Assembly (NCBI GenBank): GCA_910584845.1
Contig: CAJUDH010000020.1
Location: 1 to 64,000, forward strand
Reading direction: 5' to 3'
DNA: 64,000 nt
DNA from: an uncultured Lachnospiraceae bacterium
GTDB lineage: Bacteria; Bacillota; Clostridia; Lachnospirales; Lachnospiraceae
Part shown: one piece after another, positions 44,291 through 53,383 of the stretch
How the letters are laid out: each line of letters starts with the position of its first letter
Position numbering within the stretch: position 1 is the first letter of the stretch
The notes under the pieces: model-generated
What the model saw: the letters and a program-made list of their open reading frames with translations, nothing else
Databases searched by the model: none
What the model was told of the DNA's origin: nothing
Position numbers and translations under genes: made by a program

Positions 44291-44785
44291 ATTGGAATAT
44301 TGTGCATTTTTTTGGCCGGGGCAGCGTGGACCGATATCCGGGAAAGGAAAGTCCGGAATGGGTGGCTGTTAGCCGGAATGGCAGCAGGTGTCTGGTTTAG
44401 GGGGACAGCTTTTATATTGCCGGCTGGAACCATGCTGTTTTTTTCTTTTTTGTTGTACCGGTTCCGGATGATGGGGGCCGGGGACGGGAAATTAATAGCG
44501 GTCATTGCGGGGTACCTGGGCATGGATGCCGGGACGGAAGCAGTTTTTACCGGGATGGCCGTAGGGGCGTTTTACTCTTTGTGCCGCTCATGGCGCGATA
44601 AGACCCTGAAAACACGTCTTAATTATCTTGCCGCGTATTTTCTGCGGCAGCTTCAGACGAAGAGAATCGAAAAATACTGTGATTTGGCTGCAGAAAAAGG
44701 AAACCATACCCTGCCATTGGCTGCCTTCATGGCGCTTGGCACCTATCTTTATTTAATGATTGCCGGATTGGCGGCAATCCGGTAA
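44291..44785 (+). CDS. tadV: prepilin peptidase, CpaA/TadV-type (first of two)
   Basis: About 160-165 aa membrane aspartic peptidase of family A24 that cleaves prepilin leaders. Catalytic Asp are in WTDIRERKVRNGW and GAGDGKLIAV. The region holds about four hydrophobic segments. No ATG or GTG is in frame: the first standard start is TTG 44300, which would cut into the first membrane helix. ATT 44291 or GTA 44285 are closer to the GGGGGTGG SD (44271-44278). The start given is thus uncertain. First gene of the Tad operon; a second A24 peptidase is encoded at 52503. Confidence 0.75.
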   Translation: MGILCIFLAGAAWTDIRERKVRNGWLLAGMAAGVWFRGTAFILPAGTMLFFSFLLYRFRMMGAGDGKLIAVIAGYLGMDAGTEAVFTGMAVGAFYSLCRSWRDKTLKTRLNYLAAYFLRQLQTKRIEKYCDLAAEKGNHTLPLAAFMALGTYLYLMIAGLAAIR

Positions 44786-44825
44786 CGATAACGCAGCCCA
44801 ACGGCACTTATAGGAAGGGGGTTAT

Positions 44826-45815
44826 ATGAAACGTATTCTGGGGGTTTACGACGTAGACCCGGTTTATGCCAGCCGGTTTGCGGAATATGCCAACCAAAAG
44901 GAGCAGATCCCTTTTATGGCCATGGCTTTTAGCAGTTTAGAAAAACTAAAAGTGTTTACAGGTCAGGAACCGCTGGAAATCCTCCTGGCAGGCGAAGGGG
45001 TAGGTGAAAACGGCCTGGCCGACGTAAAGGCCGGGCAGATTATGTGGCTTTGTGAAAACCGGGGAGCCTTAGAGGCAGGGGGCCCATCAATCTATAAATA
45101 TCAGTCTTGCGATGCCGTTTTGAGGGAGGTGATGGCCTGCTACCAGGCCCAGCCGGAGCAGGAGCCATGGATGATGGGGATAAAATGCACAGTGATCGGG
45201 GTTTACTCTCCAATCAACCGTTGCGGCAAGACAAGCTTTTCCCTCATCTTGGGGCAAATTTTGGCTAGGGAAACCCGCACTCTTTTTATTAGTTTGGAAG
45301 AACACTCCGGCCTATCCCGGCTGACCGGCGCTGCCTATACGGGAAGCTTATCTGACCTTCTGTATTACTATCACCTGGGGGAATATAGCCGCATGCGTTT
45401 GGGCGCGGTGCTGTATAACTGGGGCGGGCTCGATTATATCCCTCCTGCCGCATATGCGGAAGATTTAGCGGAGGTAAAAGGTGAACAGCTTGCAGGGCTG
45501 GTAGCGAGGATCGCGGCGGATGGAGCCTATGATACGCTATTGTTGGATTTCGGCCATCTGGGAAGGGGTATGGAACCTTTGCTGGAGTTGTGCAACATCA
45601 TTTACACCCCCACAAAGGAAGACTGCGTATCAGCGGCAAAGCTGGAAGAATGGAAAGGGTATCTTGAGCATTCCGGCCGGCTTCATTTGTGGAACCGGGT
45701 ACGGCTGTTGAAGCTGCCTCTTCCCGGAATGGCCCGGCAGGCAGGGTCTTACCTGGAACAGCTTTTATGGGGGGAATTGGGGGATTATGTCCGGAGTATG
45801 TTAGAACACATTTGA
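44826..45815 (+). CDS. TadZ/CpaE-like pilus-assembly ATPase
   Basis: 329 aa protein. The N-terminal 110 residues look like a degenerate receiver domain. The C-terminal part is a MinD/ParA-like P-loop NTPase with the deviant Walker A YSPINRCGKTSF, a Walker B-like YDTLLLDFGH and the LEEHSGLSRL switch region. TadZ proteins place Tad machinery at the cell pole. SD AGGAAGGGGG. It lies 40 bp after the prepilin peptidase gene. Confidence 0.82.
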   Translation: MKRILGVYDVDPVYASRFAEYANQKEQIPFMAMAFSSLEKLKVFTGQEPLEILLAGEGVGENGLADVKAGQIMWLCENRGALEAGGPSIYKYQSCDAVLREVMACYQAQPEQEPWMMGIKCTVIGVYSPINRCGKTSFSLILGQILARETRTLFISLEEHSGLSRLTGAAYTGSLSDLLYYYHLGEYSRMRLGAVLYNWGGLDYIPPAAYAEDLAEVKGEQLAGLVARIAADGAYDTLLLDFGHLGRGMEPLLELCNIIYTPTKEDCVSAAKLEEWKGYLEHSGRLHLWNRVRLLKLPLPGMARQAGSYLEQLLWGELGDYVRSMLEHI

Positions 45816-45927
45816 CTGCCCCTCCCTGCCATATGCCCACAAAGGGGCCTGGCGGACATACCCGTTTTGCAGCCGGGCGCAAAACGGTTGCACAAGTATA
45901 CAGACAGGAAAAGGAGATGGTTGGCCC

Positions 45928-47193
45928 ATGCATATAAATCAGGCGGGGATGGGGGGGGAATCTGAGGAAGAAAGACGTAAAAAGCAAAAAGAAACTTTAG
46001 GGCGCCTCAAAAACCAGATTCGCGCAGAACTGCAAAACCGCCATCAAATCGAAGAGGAAGAGCTTAACACCTGTATCCATCAGGCCATCGAAGGGGAAGC
46101 CGCCCATTCTTATCTGCCTTTAAGACAAAGGTTGGAATTAAAAATCCGGTTGTACGATACATTCCGGCGGCTGGACATCCTACAGGAACTGGTGGATGAC
46201 CCAGAGGTAACCGAGATCATGGTGAATGGAAAAGACCACATATTCATCGAGAAAAAAGGCGCTATTTACCAATGGGACCACCGGTTTGAACAAGAAGGCC
46301 AATTAGAAGACCTGATCCAGCAAATTGTCAGCAGGATCAACCGTTCGGTCAACGTGTCCCATCCCATAGCTGATGCCCGTTTGGAAAGCGGCGCCCGAGT
46401 ACATGTCGTGCTCCCTCCGGTGGCATTGGACGGCCCGGTTGTCACGATCCGGAAATTCCCCGAGCCGATAACGGCAGAAAAATTAATTGCCTTTAATTCC
46501 CTTAACCGGGAAGCCGCTGATTTTTTGAAAAAATTAGTGGAAGCGGGATATAACTTATTCATCAGTGGCGGCACCGGTTCTGGAAAAACGTCTTTCCTCA
46601 ATGCTATGTCTGGCTTTATCCCGGAAACCGAAAGGATCATTACCATCGAAGATTCGGCGGAATTACAAATCCGGCAGATCCCCAACCTGGTACGGCTGGA
46701 AACCCGAAATGCCAATGCCGAGGGGGAAGGCGCCATTGAAATCAGTGACTTGATCCGGGCATCTTTGCGCATGAGGCCTGATAGGATCATCGTAGGTGAA
46801 GTCCGGGGGAAAGAATGCCTGGATATGCTCCAGGCCCTGAATACGGGCCATGCCGGCAGCCTTTCTACCGGCCATGGCAACAGCCCCAGGGACATGCTGT
46901 CCCGTTTGGAGACCATGGCCTTGATGGGGGCAGATTTGCCCCTGCCGGCGGTGCGCAGCCAAATCGCTTCCGCCATTGATATTCTCATTCATCTGGGGCG
47001 GTTACGGGACAGGAGCAGAAAGGTACTTGAAATAGTGGAAGTGGGGGATTTTATAAATGGGGAGATACGGCTCAACCCGCTATTTTGTTTCGAAGAAGGA
47101 ACCGGATCCGGGAAAAGGGTCAGCGGCCAGCTTAAAAAAGTCGGGACGTTGGAATCAGTGGGAAAACTCAAAGCAGCCGGTTATACGGTATGA
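45928..47193 (+). CDS. tadA: TadA/CpaF-type secretion ATPase
   Basis: 421 aa hexameric ATPase that powers assembly of the Flp pilus. N-terminal domain with LVDDPEVTEIMVNG, Walker A SGGTGSGKTSFLN, Asp box ITIEDSAELQI, Walker B IIVGEVRGKECLDMLQAL and the His box GHAGSLSTGHGNSP. SD AAAGGAGATGG. Its last residues are overlapped by tadB. The most confident identifier of the locus as a Tad system. Confidence 0.95.
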   Translation: MHINQAGMGGESEEERRKKQKETLGRLKNQIRAELQNRHQIEEEELNTCIHQAIEGEAAHSYLPLRQRLELKIRLYDTFRRLDILQELVDDPEVTEIMVNGKDHIFIEKKGAIYQWDHRFEQEGQLEDLIQQIVSRINRSVNVSHPIADARLESGARVHVVLPPVALDGPVVTIRKFPEPITAEKLIAFNSLNREAADFLKKLVEAGYNLFISGGTGSGKTSFLNAMSGFIPETERIITIEDSAELQIRQIPNLVRLETRNANAEGEGAIEISDLIRASLRMRPDRIIVGEVRGKECLDMLQALNTGHAGSLSTGHGNSPRDMLSRLETMALMGADLPLPAVRSQIASAIDILIHLGRLRDRSRKVLEIVEVGDFINGEIRLNPLFCFEEGTGSGKRVSGQLKKVGTLESVGKLKAAGYTV

Positions 47194-47920
47194 CCAATAT
47201 CGGCTGAACGGATGGGAAATTATCCTTGGCTTGGGCAAAGGGGCTGCGGCATGCGGGCTGCTGTCTTATACGTTTTTTCGTAGTTTCCAGATTTTTCTGT
47301 GGATGATGCCATTTTCCCTGATCGGGCTGGTCATTGAGCGGCAATACCGCCTGGAACGCCGCCAAAAAGAATTGGCAGGGCAATTTAAGGAAGGGATAAT
47401 GCTTCTGGCTTCTTCTTTAAGTGCAGGTTTTTCCATAGAAAATGCGTTGGCTGCCAGTGTGGAGGAATTGTCTATGTTATATGGCAGCAACGGCCTGATC
47501 GTCCGGGAGTTTAATTTTATGGTTCAGCAAATCCGCACTAACCGGCCGGTAGAACAAGTGCTGGAAGACTTTTCCGCAAGGAGCGGCCTAGAAGACGTAC
47601 AAAATTTTGCGGAGGTTTTTACTGTAGCAAAAAGAAGCAGCGGCGATACCGGCAGTATTATGCGCCATACGGCAGAAATCATCCGGGATAAGCTGCAAGT
47701 CCGGGAGGAAATCATCACTATGACCTCATCCCGGCAGTTTGAACAAAAAATTATGAATATGATACCTTTTTTCATTGTTTTCTATGTGGAACATACGTCG
47801 CCTGGTTTTTTCGACCAAATGTATGGCACCAGTATCGGGCGGCTCTTGATGGGCGCCTGCTTAGCCGTATATTTAGCCTCTTATACACTGGCCAAAAAGA
47901 TTCTGGCAATTGAGGTGTAA
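47183..47920 (+). CDS. tadB: TadB-like inner-membrane platform protein
   Basis: About 245 aa T2SS-F-domain protein. The typical start of this group is YDQYRL (Y-D-x-Y-x-L), then two hydrophobic segments, the F domain with FKEGIMLLASSLSAGFSIENAL, and two spans at the C-terminus (LGACLAVYLASYTLAKKI-like region). The only in-frame ATG is at 47057, deep inside tadA (137-bp overlap). The native-looking protein begins at about ATA 47183, 11 bp before the tadA stop and without a clear SD. Translational coupling with a non-AUG start is possible. Confidence 0.8.
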   Translation: MRYDQYRLNGWEIILGLGKGAAACGLLSYTFFRSFQIFLWMMPFSLIGLVIERQYRLERRQKELAGQFKEGIMLLASSLSAGFSIENALAASVEELSMLYGSNGLIVREFNFMVQQIRTNRPVEQVLEDFSARSGLEDVQNFAEVFTVAKRSSGDTGSIMRHTAEIIRDKLQVREEIITMTSSRQFEQKIMNMIPFFIVFYVEHTSPGFFDQMYGTSIGRLLMGACLAVYLASYTLAKKILAIEV

Positions 47921-47950
47921 ATGCGTTGAAGGGAACAAGGATATTCGCTT

Positions 47951-49183
47951 ATGGAAAAAAGAAGGAAAAAAAGGAAAAAAGGCCAATTGGCGCCTGTCGC
48001 CTGTATGATAGGAAGCCTTATACTGTCTGCAGCGCTCTCCTTTGCCAATAAAGGCCAAAGCCCTATTTCTGGGGAAGGCCGGATTTTACGGGAAGGATAT
48101 GGCGGGGAGGACAAAGAATATCCGATTTTGATCGATGGGCTGGAAGCGGAAAAAATCCCCATAACGGTTACGGTAGGTGCACAGGCATATACAGAAAAAG
48201 AGGCCGATGCCGCGTTTACGCAGGCCATGGAGCTTATGGAGGAACGGATAAGGGCCCAAAACCCATCTTTAATGGAGGTAAGAAGTGATTTAACCTTGCC
48301 TGGCTATTGGGGCGAAGGCATCCGCCTACGTTGGCATTCTTCCGATATGGAAATTTTGGATTCTTCAGGAAAGCTAAATAAAGAAGTGGAGTCTGAACAG
48401 ATGGTTACATTAATGTTGGAACTTTCCGCTGGCCTCTACCGGCAAAATTATGAAATACCGGTACGGGTATTGCCTCCTGTCCGAACCCCGTCCGAAGAAC
48501 AAATCGCAGGCTTTTTGAAAGAGTTAAAGAAACAAGAGCAAGAACAACAAACCCAGCCATACTTTTCACTTCCCGGCACTTATAAAGGAAAGGCTTTGAA
48601 ATATGAAGCAGAAAAATCATCCGATTATGGAGCCATTATCATAATTGGTGTGCTTATGGCTATTTTGCTGGCCGCCAAAGGGCAAAATGAGGCAAAACAA
48701 AAAAACCAGAAAAGGGAACGGGAATTGTTGCTGGATTATTCCGACCTGCTTTCGAAAATCATGGTACTCACCGGGGCCGGATTAACCGTGCGCAATGCAT
48801 GGGGCCAAATGGTAAAAGATTATGAAACCGGGTTGGAATTGGGGAAGCAAAAACAGCGCCCCGCTTATGAAGAAATGCGCAAAACTTATTACCAAATGCA
48901 AAGCGGCATGGCGGAAGGGGAGGCTTACCGGGAATTTGGCCGGAGGTGCCGTCTGCAGCCCTATTTAAAATTAAGCGGGCTACTAGAACAAAACCGCAAA
49001 GCAGGGACGAAAAATATACGGGCCATTTTCCAGGCCGAAATGGCAGATGCATTGGAGCAAAGGAAAAATCTGGCCCGCCGTTTGGGGGAAGAGGCAGGGA
49101 CAAAATTATTATTGCCATTGTTTTTGATGCTAGGGATTATTATGACAATGGTCATGGTCCCTGCCATGATGACCATGGGATAA
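47951..49183 (+). CDS. tadC: TadC-like platform protein with a large inserted ectodomain
   Basis: 410 aa, about 100-130 residues longer than a usual TadC. Very basic N-terminus, first span about residues 13-32, then about 190 residues outside the membrane with a beta-rich pattern (LRWHSSDMEIL, QMVTLMLELSAGLY, NYEIPVRVLPPV) resembling a bacterial Ig-like fold, then a second span, the T2SS-F domain (MVLTGAGLTVRNAW, YREFGRRCRLQPYLKLSGLLEQNRKAG) and C-terminal spans. It pairs with TadB to form the assembly platform. The ectodomain function is not known. Confidence 0.78.
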   Translation: MEKRRKKRKKGQLAPVACMIGSLILSAALSFANKGQSPISGEGRILREGYGGEDKEYPILIDGLEAEKIPITVTVGAQAYTEKEADAAFTQAMELMEERIRAQNPSLMEVRSDLTLPGYWGEGIRLRWHSSDMEILDSSGKLNKEVESEQMVTLMLELSAGLYRQNYEIPVRVLPPVRTPSEEQIAGFLKELKKQEQEQQTQPYFSLPGTYKGKALKYEAEKSSDYGAIIIIGVLMAILLAAKGQNEAKQKNQKRERELLLDYSDLLSKIMVLTGAGLTVRNAWGQMVKDYETGLELGKQKQRPAYEEMRKTYYQMQSGMAEGEAYREFGRRCRLQPYLKLSGLLEQNRKAGTKNIRAIFQAEMADALEQRKNLARRLGEEAGTKLLLPLFLMLGIIMTMVMVPAMMTMG

Positions 49184-49274
49184 GCAATGCAGCCGGCCTT
49201 AGGTGGCATATAAGTATATACGCCAAATCCAGGCGTTGGGCAGGGGATTTAAAAGTCAAAAGGAGGACATGGGT

Positions 49275-49463
49275 ATGAAAGTCAAAGAAATTATGAGTGA
49301 AATTATAGGCTTTTTCCGGCAGGAAGAAGGGATTGGCGTAATTGAAGTAGTGTTGATCCTGGTCGTATTGATCGGCTTGGTGATCATCTTTAAAGGACAG
49401 ATTAATAGCCTTTTGCAGGATATTTTTAAGCAGATTAACAGCCAGTCAAAGGAAGTGTATTGA
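49275..49463 (+). CDS. Flp-type IVb pilin (Flp1-like)
   Basis: 62 aa pilin subunit. The N-terminal basic leader is followed by the cleavage and hydrophobic core EEGIGVIEVVLILVVLIGLV, where cleavage before the hydrophobic helix is expected after Gly, with Glu as the fifth residue of the mature protein. The longest frame starts at 49203, but AGGAGG (49261-49266) lies 8 nt before ATG 49275. This is probably the main fibre subunit of the Tad pilus; only one copy is present. Confidence 0.87.
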   Translation: MKVKEIMSEIIGFFRQEEGIGVIEVVLILVVLIGLVIIFKGQINSLLQDIFKQINSQSKEVY

Positions 49464-51421
49464 AAATTATGGGCCAAAAAACGGAAAAAGGCCAGATAAC
49501 AGTATTTATCAGTTTGGTAATGCTCTGCATTTTTGCACTGTTTTGCGTGCTTTTGGAATCTGCCCGGACAGCAGGGGCCAGATGGTACCTGCAGACAGCC
49601 TCATCCTCTGCCCTGGACTCAATATTCAGCCAATATCATCGGCAGCTGTGGGACTCCTACCGGCTGTTGTTTGCAGAGTATGAAAATGCAGCCGAACTGG
49701 AAGCTGATTTTTCTCAATTTTTGCAGCCCTATCTGGAAACCGGCAATTGGTACCCCATAGGGCTGCAGGCAATCGAGGTGGAAGAACTACAAACTGCCAT
49801 AGACGGCGATGGCGCTTACCTGGAACAGGAAATCCTGGATTATATGTCATTTGGTATCTGGAAAATGGATTTTGACGAAAATTCCGTAGAAAGGCTGTGG
49901 GAGGACGCCCAGGAAGCGGAAGCTGTCCAGGAGGTAGCGGAAGCTTATCGAGGCCACGCAAAAAAGGCGTTGGAATTAGAGAAAACGTTGGAAGCGATTG
50001 ATAAAGTCCAGAAAAAACAAATAGAGAAAAAACAGGAGTGCCTTTCCCTTTTGAAACGTCACGATGGCCCTAAATTCCGGCAATGCGCAAAAGAGCTGAT
50101 CCAAGAGTTGGCCCGCATGCCTGGCCTAATAGCCCAATATCGCCAACAGGCGGACAAACTGGCAAAAGAGCTGGAACAAGGCAGATCTTTGTTTGATGAA
50201 AAACGTAACGATTGCACCAGCCAGGTAGACGGGCAAATGGATGATGAAATCCGGCAATTTGAAGCCTACATCCTCCAGGACGGAGAGAGGAGGCAAGAAA
50301 TCGAAGCATTGGGGCCCCAGTCCCGCCAACAGATTGCCTTGGTAGAAAAGGTTATCGAAGAAGCTAAAGAAGTAGAACGGATCATTAAAGAATGGGAGGA
50401 TGACGATGAAGAAGATGAAGGGCCCGATTTAAATGCGCTTTGGGCACCAGTAATTAGGCACTTTAACCAGTTGTCCGTTAACCCCTTATCCTTTTCCCAT
50501 GGTGTCAAAGATAAGGAGAAAGAAAACTGGCTCAATCGAATAACGAGCCTTTATAGCACAGGGCTTTTATTGTTTGTAATGCCAGAAGGCATGGCTGTTT
50601 CCCAGGGGCTGTTGGAAACCCCAGAACTGCCCTCTCACAATCAAACGGCTGCAGGGGGAACCCGCACTGCCCCGTTGCTGGAGCATTTGATGCTCAATGA
50701 GTATTGCGGCAAATTTTTCCGCTACTTTCCTGCAAATACGGAAGGTTTTCAAGATCAGGGGGTGTCTGGCGAGAGTGGGCTGTCCTATGAAATTGAATAT
50801 TTAATCAGCGGGAAAGATCGTGACGAGGAAAACTTAACCCATGTTGTTAACCGGTTATTGGCAATCCGGGAAGGGTTAAATCTGATCCATATTTTATCCG
50901 ACAGCCAAAAACGGCATGCTGCCGAGGAATTAGCTGCATTGATTACAGGGATAGCCGGATTATCCCCACTTGTGCTCCTTACCACCTTTTTTATTATGTC
51001 GGTATGGGCCATGGGCGAATCCCTGATGGATGTGCGTAATTTATTGGCAGGAAAACGGGTGGCAATTGTTAAAAATGCTGCAGATTGGTCTTTGGGGCTA
51101 GAAAATCTGCTGACATTAGGCCGGGAAGGGCAAATAGATACCAAAGGAGGGGGGAGGGGGCTTACTTATCTGTCCTGGTTAAAAATATTATTACTTATGG
51201 AAACGATTGTGAGGCAAGAATACCGGATGATGGATATGATCCAGATGAACCTGTGCCGAAAACAGCCTAGCTTCCGGATGCGCCGCGGCACATACCAGGT
51301 TCGGATGACGGGCCGGTTTAACGGGAAGCATGTATTCTTTTCCCTTAAATTTGTGGAAAACCTTTTAGGCAATGGGGATAACTTTTACCCTATGAGCGTT
51401 AAAGTAGAACGTACCTATTAA
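49460..51421 (+). CDS. DUF5702 domain protein of the Tad locus
   Basis: 653 aa membrane-anchored protein. N-terminal span KGQITVFISLVMLCIFALFC, a long helical, charged extracytoplasmic region with coiled-coil character (about residues 130-330), a second hydrophobic segment (GIAGLSPLVLLTTFFIMSVWAM, about 495-520) and a C-terminal domain. DUF5702 proteins occur in clostridial Tad loci; their N-terminus resembles TadE/TadG-like minor pilin anchors, suggesting a pilus tip or cell-surface role. TTG 49460 overlaps the pilin stop, SD AAAGGAAG 5 nt upstream; ATG 49469 is the alternative. Confidence 0.78.
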   Translation: MKIMGQKTEKGQITVFISLVMLCIFALFCVLLESARTAGARWYLQTASSSALDSIFSQYHRQLWDSYRLLFAEYENAAELEADFSQFLQPYLETGNWYPIGLQAIEVEELQTAIDGDGAYLEQEILDYMSFGIWKMDFDENSVERLWEDAQEAEAVQEVAEAYRGHAKKALELEKTLEAIDKVQKKQIEKKQECLSLLKRHDGPKFRQCAKELIQELARMPGLIAQYRQQADKLAKELEQGRSLFDEKRNDCTSQVDGQMDDEIRQFEAYILQDGERRQEIEALGPQSRQQIALVEKVIEEAKEVERIIKEWEDDDEEDEGPDLNALWAPVIRHFNQLSVNPLSFSHGVKDKEKENWLNRITSLYSTGLLLFVMPEGMAVSQGLLETPELPSHNQTAAGGTRTAPLLEHLMLNEYCGKFFRYFPANTEGFQDQGVSGESGLSYEIEYLISGKDRDEENLTHVVNRLLAIREGLNLIHILSDSQKRHAAEELAALITGIAGLSPLVLLTTFFIMSVWAMGESLMDVRNLLAGKRVAIVKNAADWSLGLENLLTLGREGQIDTKGGGRGLTYLSWLKILLLMETIVRQEYRMMDMIQMNLCRKQPSFRMRRGTYQVRMTGRFNGKHVFFSLKFVENLLGNGDNFYPMSVKVERTY

Positions 51422-52470
51422 TGTTTATCGAGGAAAGGGGGCGGACAGGAATGCCTTTTTCCATGGCAGCCATTTACAATTATCGATTACGAGATCTTCG
51501 AATCTGTAACGTGTCCACAAAATATAAAAATTTGTCAAACTTCTTTGACAATATATTCCCTGATATTTTGGCAAATAAAAAAATTGCGACTCTCCAAGTA
51601 CGAATCTTTAAAAGCCATAAAGACAATAGGGTTTTGAAATGCCATGGCAAAAAGGCATTCCCGCCCGTCCCTGCCTCGTTAACATTAGAAGCGGCAATGT
51701 GCCTGACCTTGTTTATATTCGCCTCTACTTGCCTGATCCTTCCAATGAAAATCATGAATACAGAACGGAGGATACAAGCGGCTTTAGAAGGGGTGGGTGA
51801 AGACCTTAGCCAATATGCTTATTTAAAAGATATGTTAGAAAGGAATCATGGAGGTGACCCTGCAAAAGCGGATGATCCTGCCCAAGGCATCACAAAATAC
51901 CTGGTATCTGGAATGGCCCAAGGATATGCAGAAACACAAGTTTTACCTCATATAGACACAAAAACCTTGCAGAATATGCAGATGGTTCATTCACAGGTAT
52001 TAAAAGATGGAGAAACCATCGACCTGGTGCTGGATTATGAAATTCGTCTTCCCTTCCCCATATTAGGGCTACTTCCCTTGCAACGTACATCCCGCTGCAG
52101 AAGGCGGGCATGGATCGGCAAAGACGGGAAAAATTATGAAGAAGACGGAGACGGCAAAGAACATACGGATGAAATTGTTTATATAGGAAAAAACAGTACC
52201 CGTTATCATAGGAGCCAAAGCTGCCATTACCTAGCAAATAAAATGTCTGGCGTTTCCCTAGAACATGTGGGAACCATGCGCAACCATAATGGAGGAAAAT
52301 ATTATCCTTGTTCTGTATGCGGAAAAAATGCCGGAGGAACCGTCTACATAACAGCCAACGGAAAAAGCTATCATGCCACACAGAATTGTACGGCAATTGT
52401 GGCTTATGCCCGGGCAGTCCGCTTATCGGAAGTAGAACATTTAGGTGCTTGTTCTTATTGCGGGAAATAA
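51421..52470 (+). CDS. TadE-like pseudopilin with N-terminal extension and C-terminal Cys/His repeats
   Basis: Up to 349 aa. The TadE-type hydrophobic helix (ASLTLEAAMCLTLFIFAS) sits about 90 residues in, after an unusual AT-rich N-terminal extension; ATG 51451 is an alternative start and the extension may not be translated. The C-terminal 110 residues contain two copies of a motif: YIGKNSTRYHRSQSCHYL...YPCSVCGK and YITANGKSYHATQNCTAI...GACSYCGK, each with YHxxxxC and CxxC, a plausible zinc site. Shadow of an Ada-like metal-binding fold is possible. Role in the pilus is unknown. Confidence 0.75.
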   Translation: MFIEERGRTGMPFSMAAIYNYRLRDLRICNVSTKYKNLSNFFDNIFPDILANKKIATLQVRIFKSHKDNRVLKCHGKKAFPPVPASLTLEAAMCLTLFIFASTCLILPMKIMNTERRIQAALEGVGEDLSQYAYLKDMLERNHGGDPAKADDPAQGITKYLVSGMAQGYAETQVLPHIDTKTLQNMQMVHSQVLKDGETIDLVLDYEIRLPFPILGLLPLQRTSRCRRRAWIGKDGKNYEEDGDGKEHTDEIVYIGKNSTRYHRSQSCHYLANKMSGVSLEHVGTMRNHNGGKYYPCSVCGKNAGGTVYITANGKSYHATQNCTAIVAYARAVRLSEVEHLGACSYCGK

Positions 52471-52502
52471 ACAGCTTTAAACATTCAGGCTGGGGGTGAA
52501 AA

Positions 52503-53020
52503 ATTATAAAACTATTATATTTGTTGTTTTTAGCATTTTTATGGATTGCAGCCATACAAGACTTTTTTCAAAAACAGGTAAAGCTTTGGGTGTTCGTTCT
52601 ATTTGGAGTGATTGCTATAATAATAAGCAGTTATTTGTGGATTTCACAAAACCATGATTTTCCATGGAAGGAGCATCTGGGAAGCTGTTGCTTAGGCACC
52701 TTATTATTAGGGGCCGGGAAATTATGTAACGGAGAAGTTGGATCCGGCGATGGTTTGTTCTTTATGGTAAGTGGAACGATGTTAGGGTTTGGCGAAAATT
52801 TGGCATTATTATGTAGCAGTATCGCTTTATGTGGAATCTATTCTCTTATTTACCTTTGTTTCTATCAGATACAAGGCCGGAATATGCGAAAAGCTACGTT
52901 GCCATTTTTGCCTTTTGCCTTATTGCCGGGAACCTGGCTAGTATCTTGCCTTCTATTGAATCATCACCAAACTGCCAATGGCAATTTATCCGCAGTGGAA
53001 AGTATGTTTGCATTTCTATA
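52503..53020 (+). CDS. second A24 prepilin peptidase of the Tad locus
   Basis: About 171 aa with five to six hydrophobic segments. Catalytic Asp in IAAIQDFFQKQVKLW and in the GxGD motif VGSGDGLFFMVSG. The usual ATG is absent: the only close standard start, TTG 52521, leaves a truncated first helix and lies 24 nt from the SD. ATT 52503 or ATA 52506 follow GGGGGTGA (52492-52499) at good spacing and restore a normal N-terminus. It differs clearly from the first peptidase at 44291, so the two may process different substrates. Confidence 0.8.
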
Positions 53021-53044
53021 AAATCAAAAGGGGAGGGGAAATTA

Positions 53045-53383
53045 ATGATAAAACAGGCGAAAAAAATCTGGGGGAAACGGAACAAAGATATTTCGGCCAG
53101 CTATACGGTAGAAGCCGCCGGGGTAATGGCTCTTGTCCTTTTTTCGATTATGGTCTTGTTAAACCAATCTTTCCATGTGCGGGCCGAAACCGTAGGGAAG
53201 TTCTCAGTGCATGAAGAAGTGGAGCGTGAACGCCATGCTATTTCCAATGCAGATAACAAAGAGGTTACCCGGCAGGCACAAGGGATGAGATGGGGGCTGG
53301 AAGTGACTGCCCCAATATTTCGCCCAGAAAAATCGTTGCGTATGTGGAGCTTGCTGGAACGTGAGGGAAAGGATGAAAATTGA
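53045..53383 (+). CDS. TadE/TadF-like minor pseudopilin
   Basis: 112 aa. Basic N-terminus (KQAKKIWGKRNKDIS), then the pseudopilin helix ASYTVEAAGVMALVLFSIMV with Glu at the fifth-residue-like position, and a short hydrophilic tail. The longest frame begins at 52829, but GGGGAGGGGAA precedes ATG 53045. Product likely primes or caps the pilus or acts as a minor component; direct role unproved. Confidence 0.78.
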   Translation: MIKQAKKIWGKRNKDISASYTVEAAGVMALVLFSIMVLLNQSFHVRAETVGKFSVHEEVERERHAISNADNKEVTRQAQGMRWGLEVTAPIFRPEKSLRMWSLLEREGKDEN

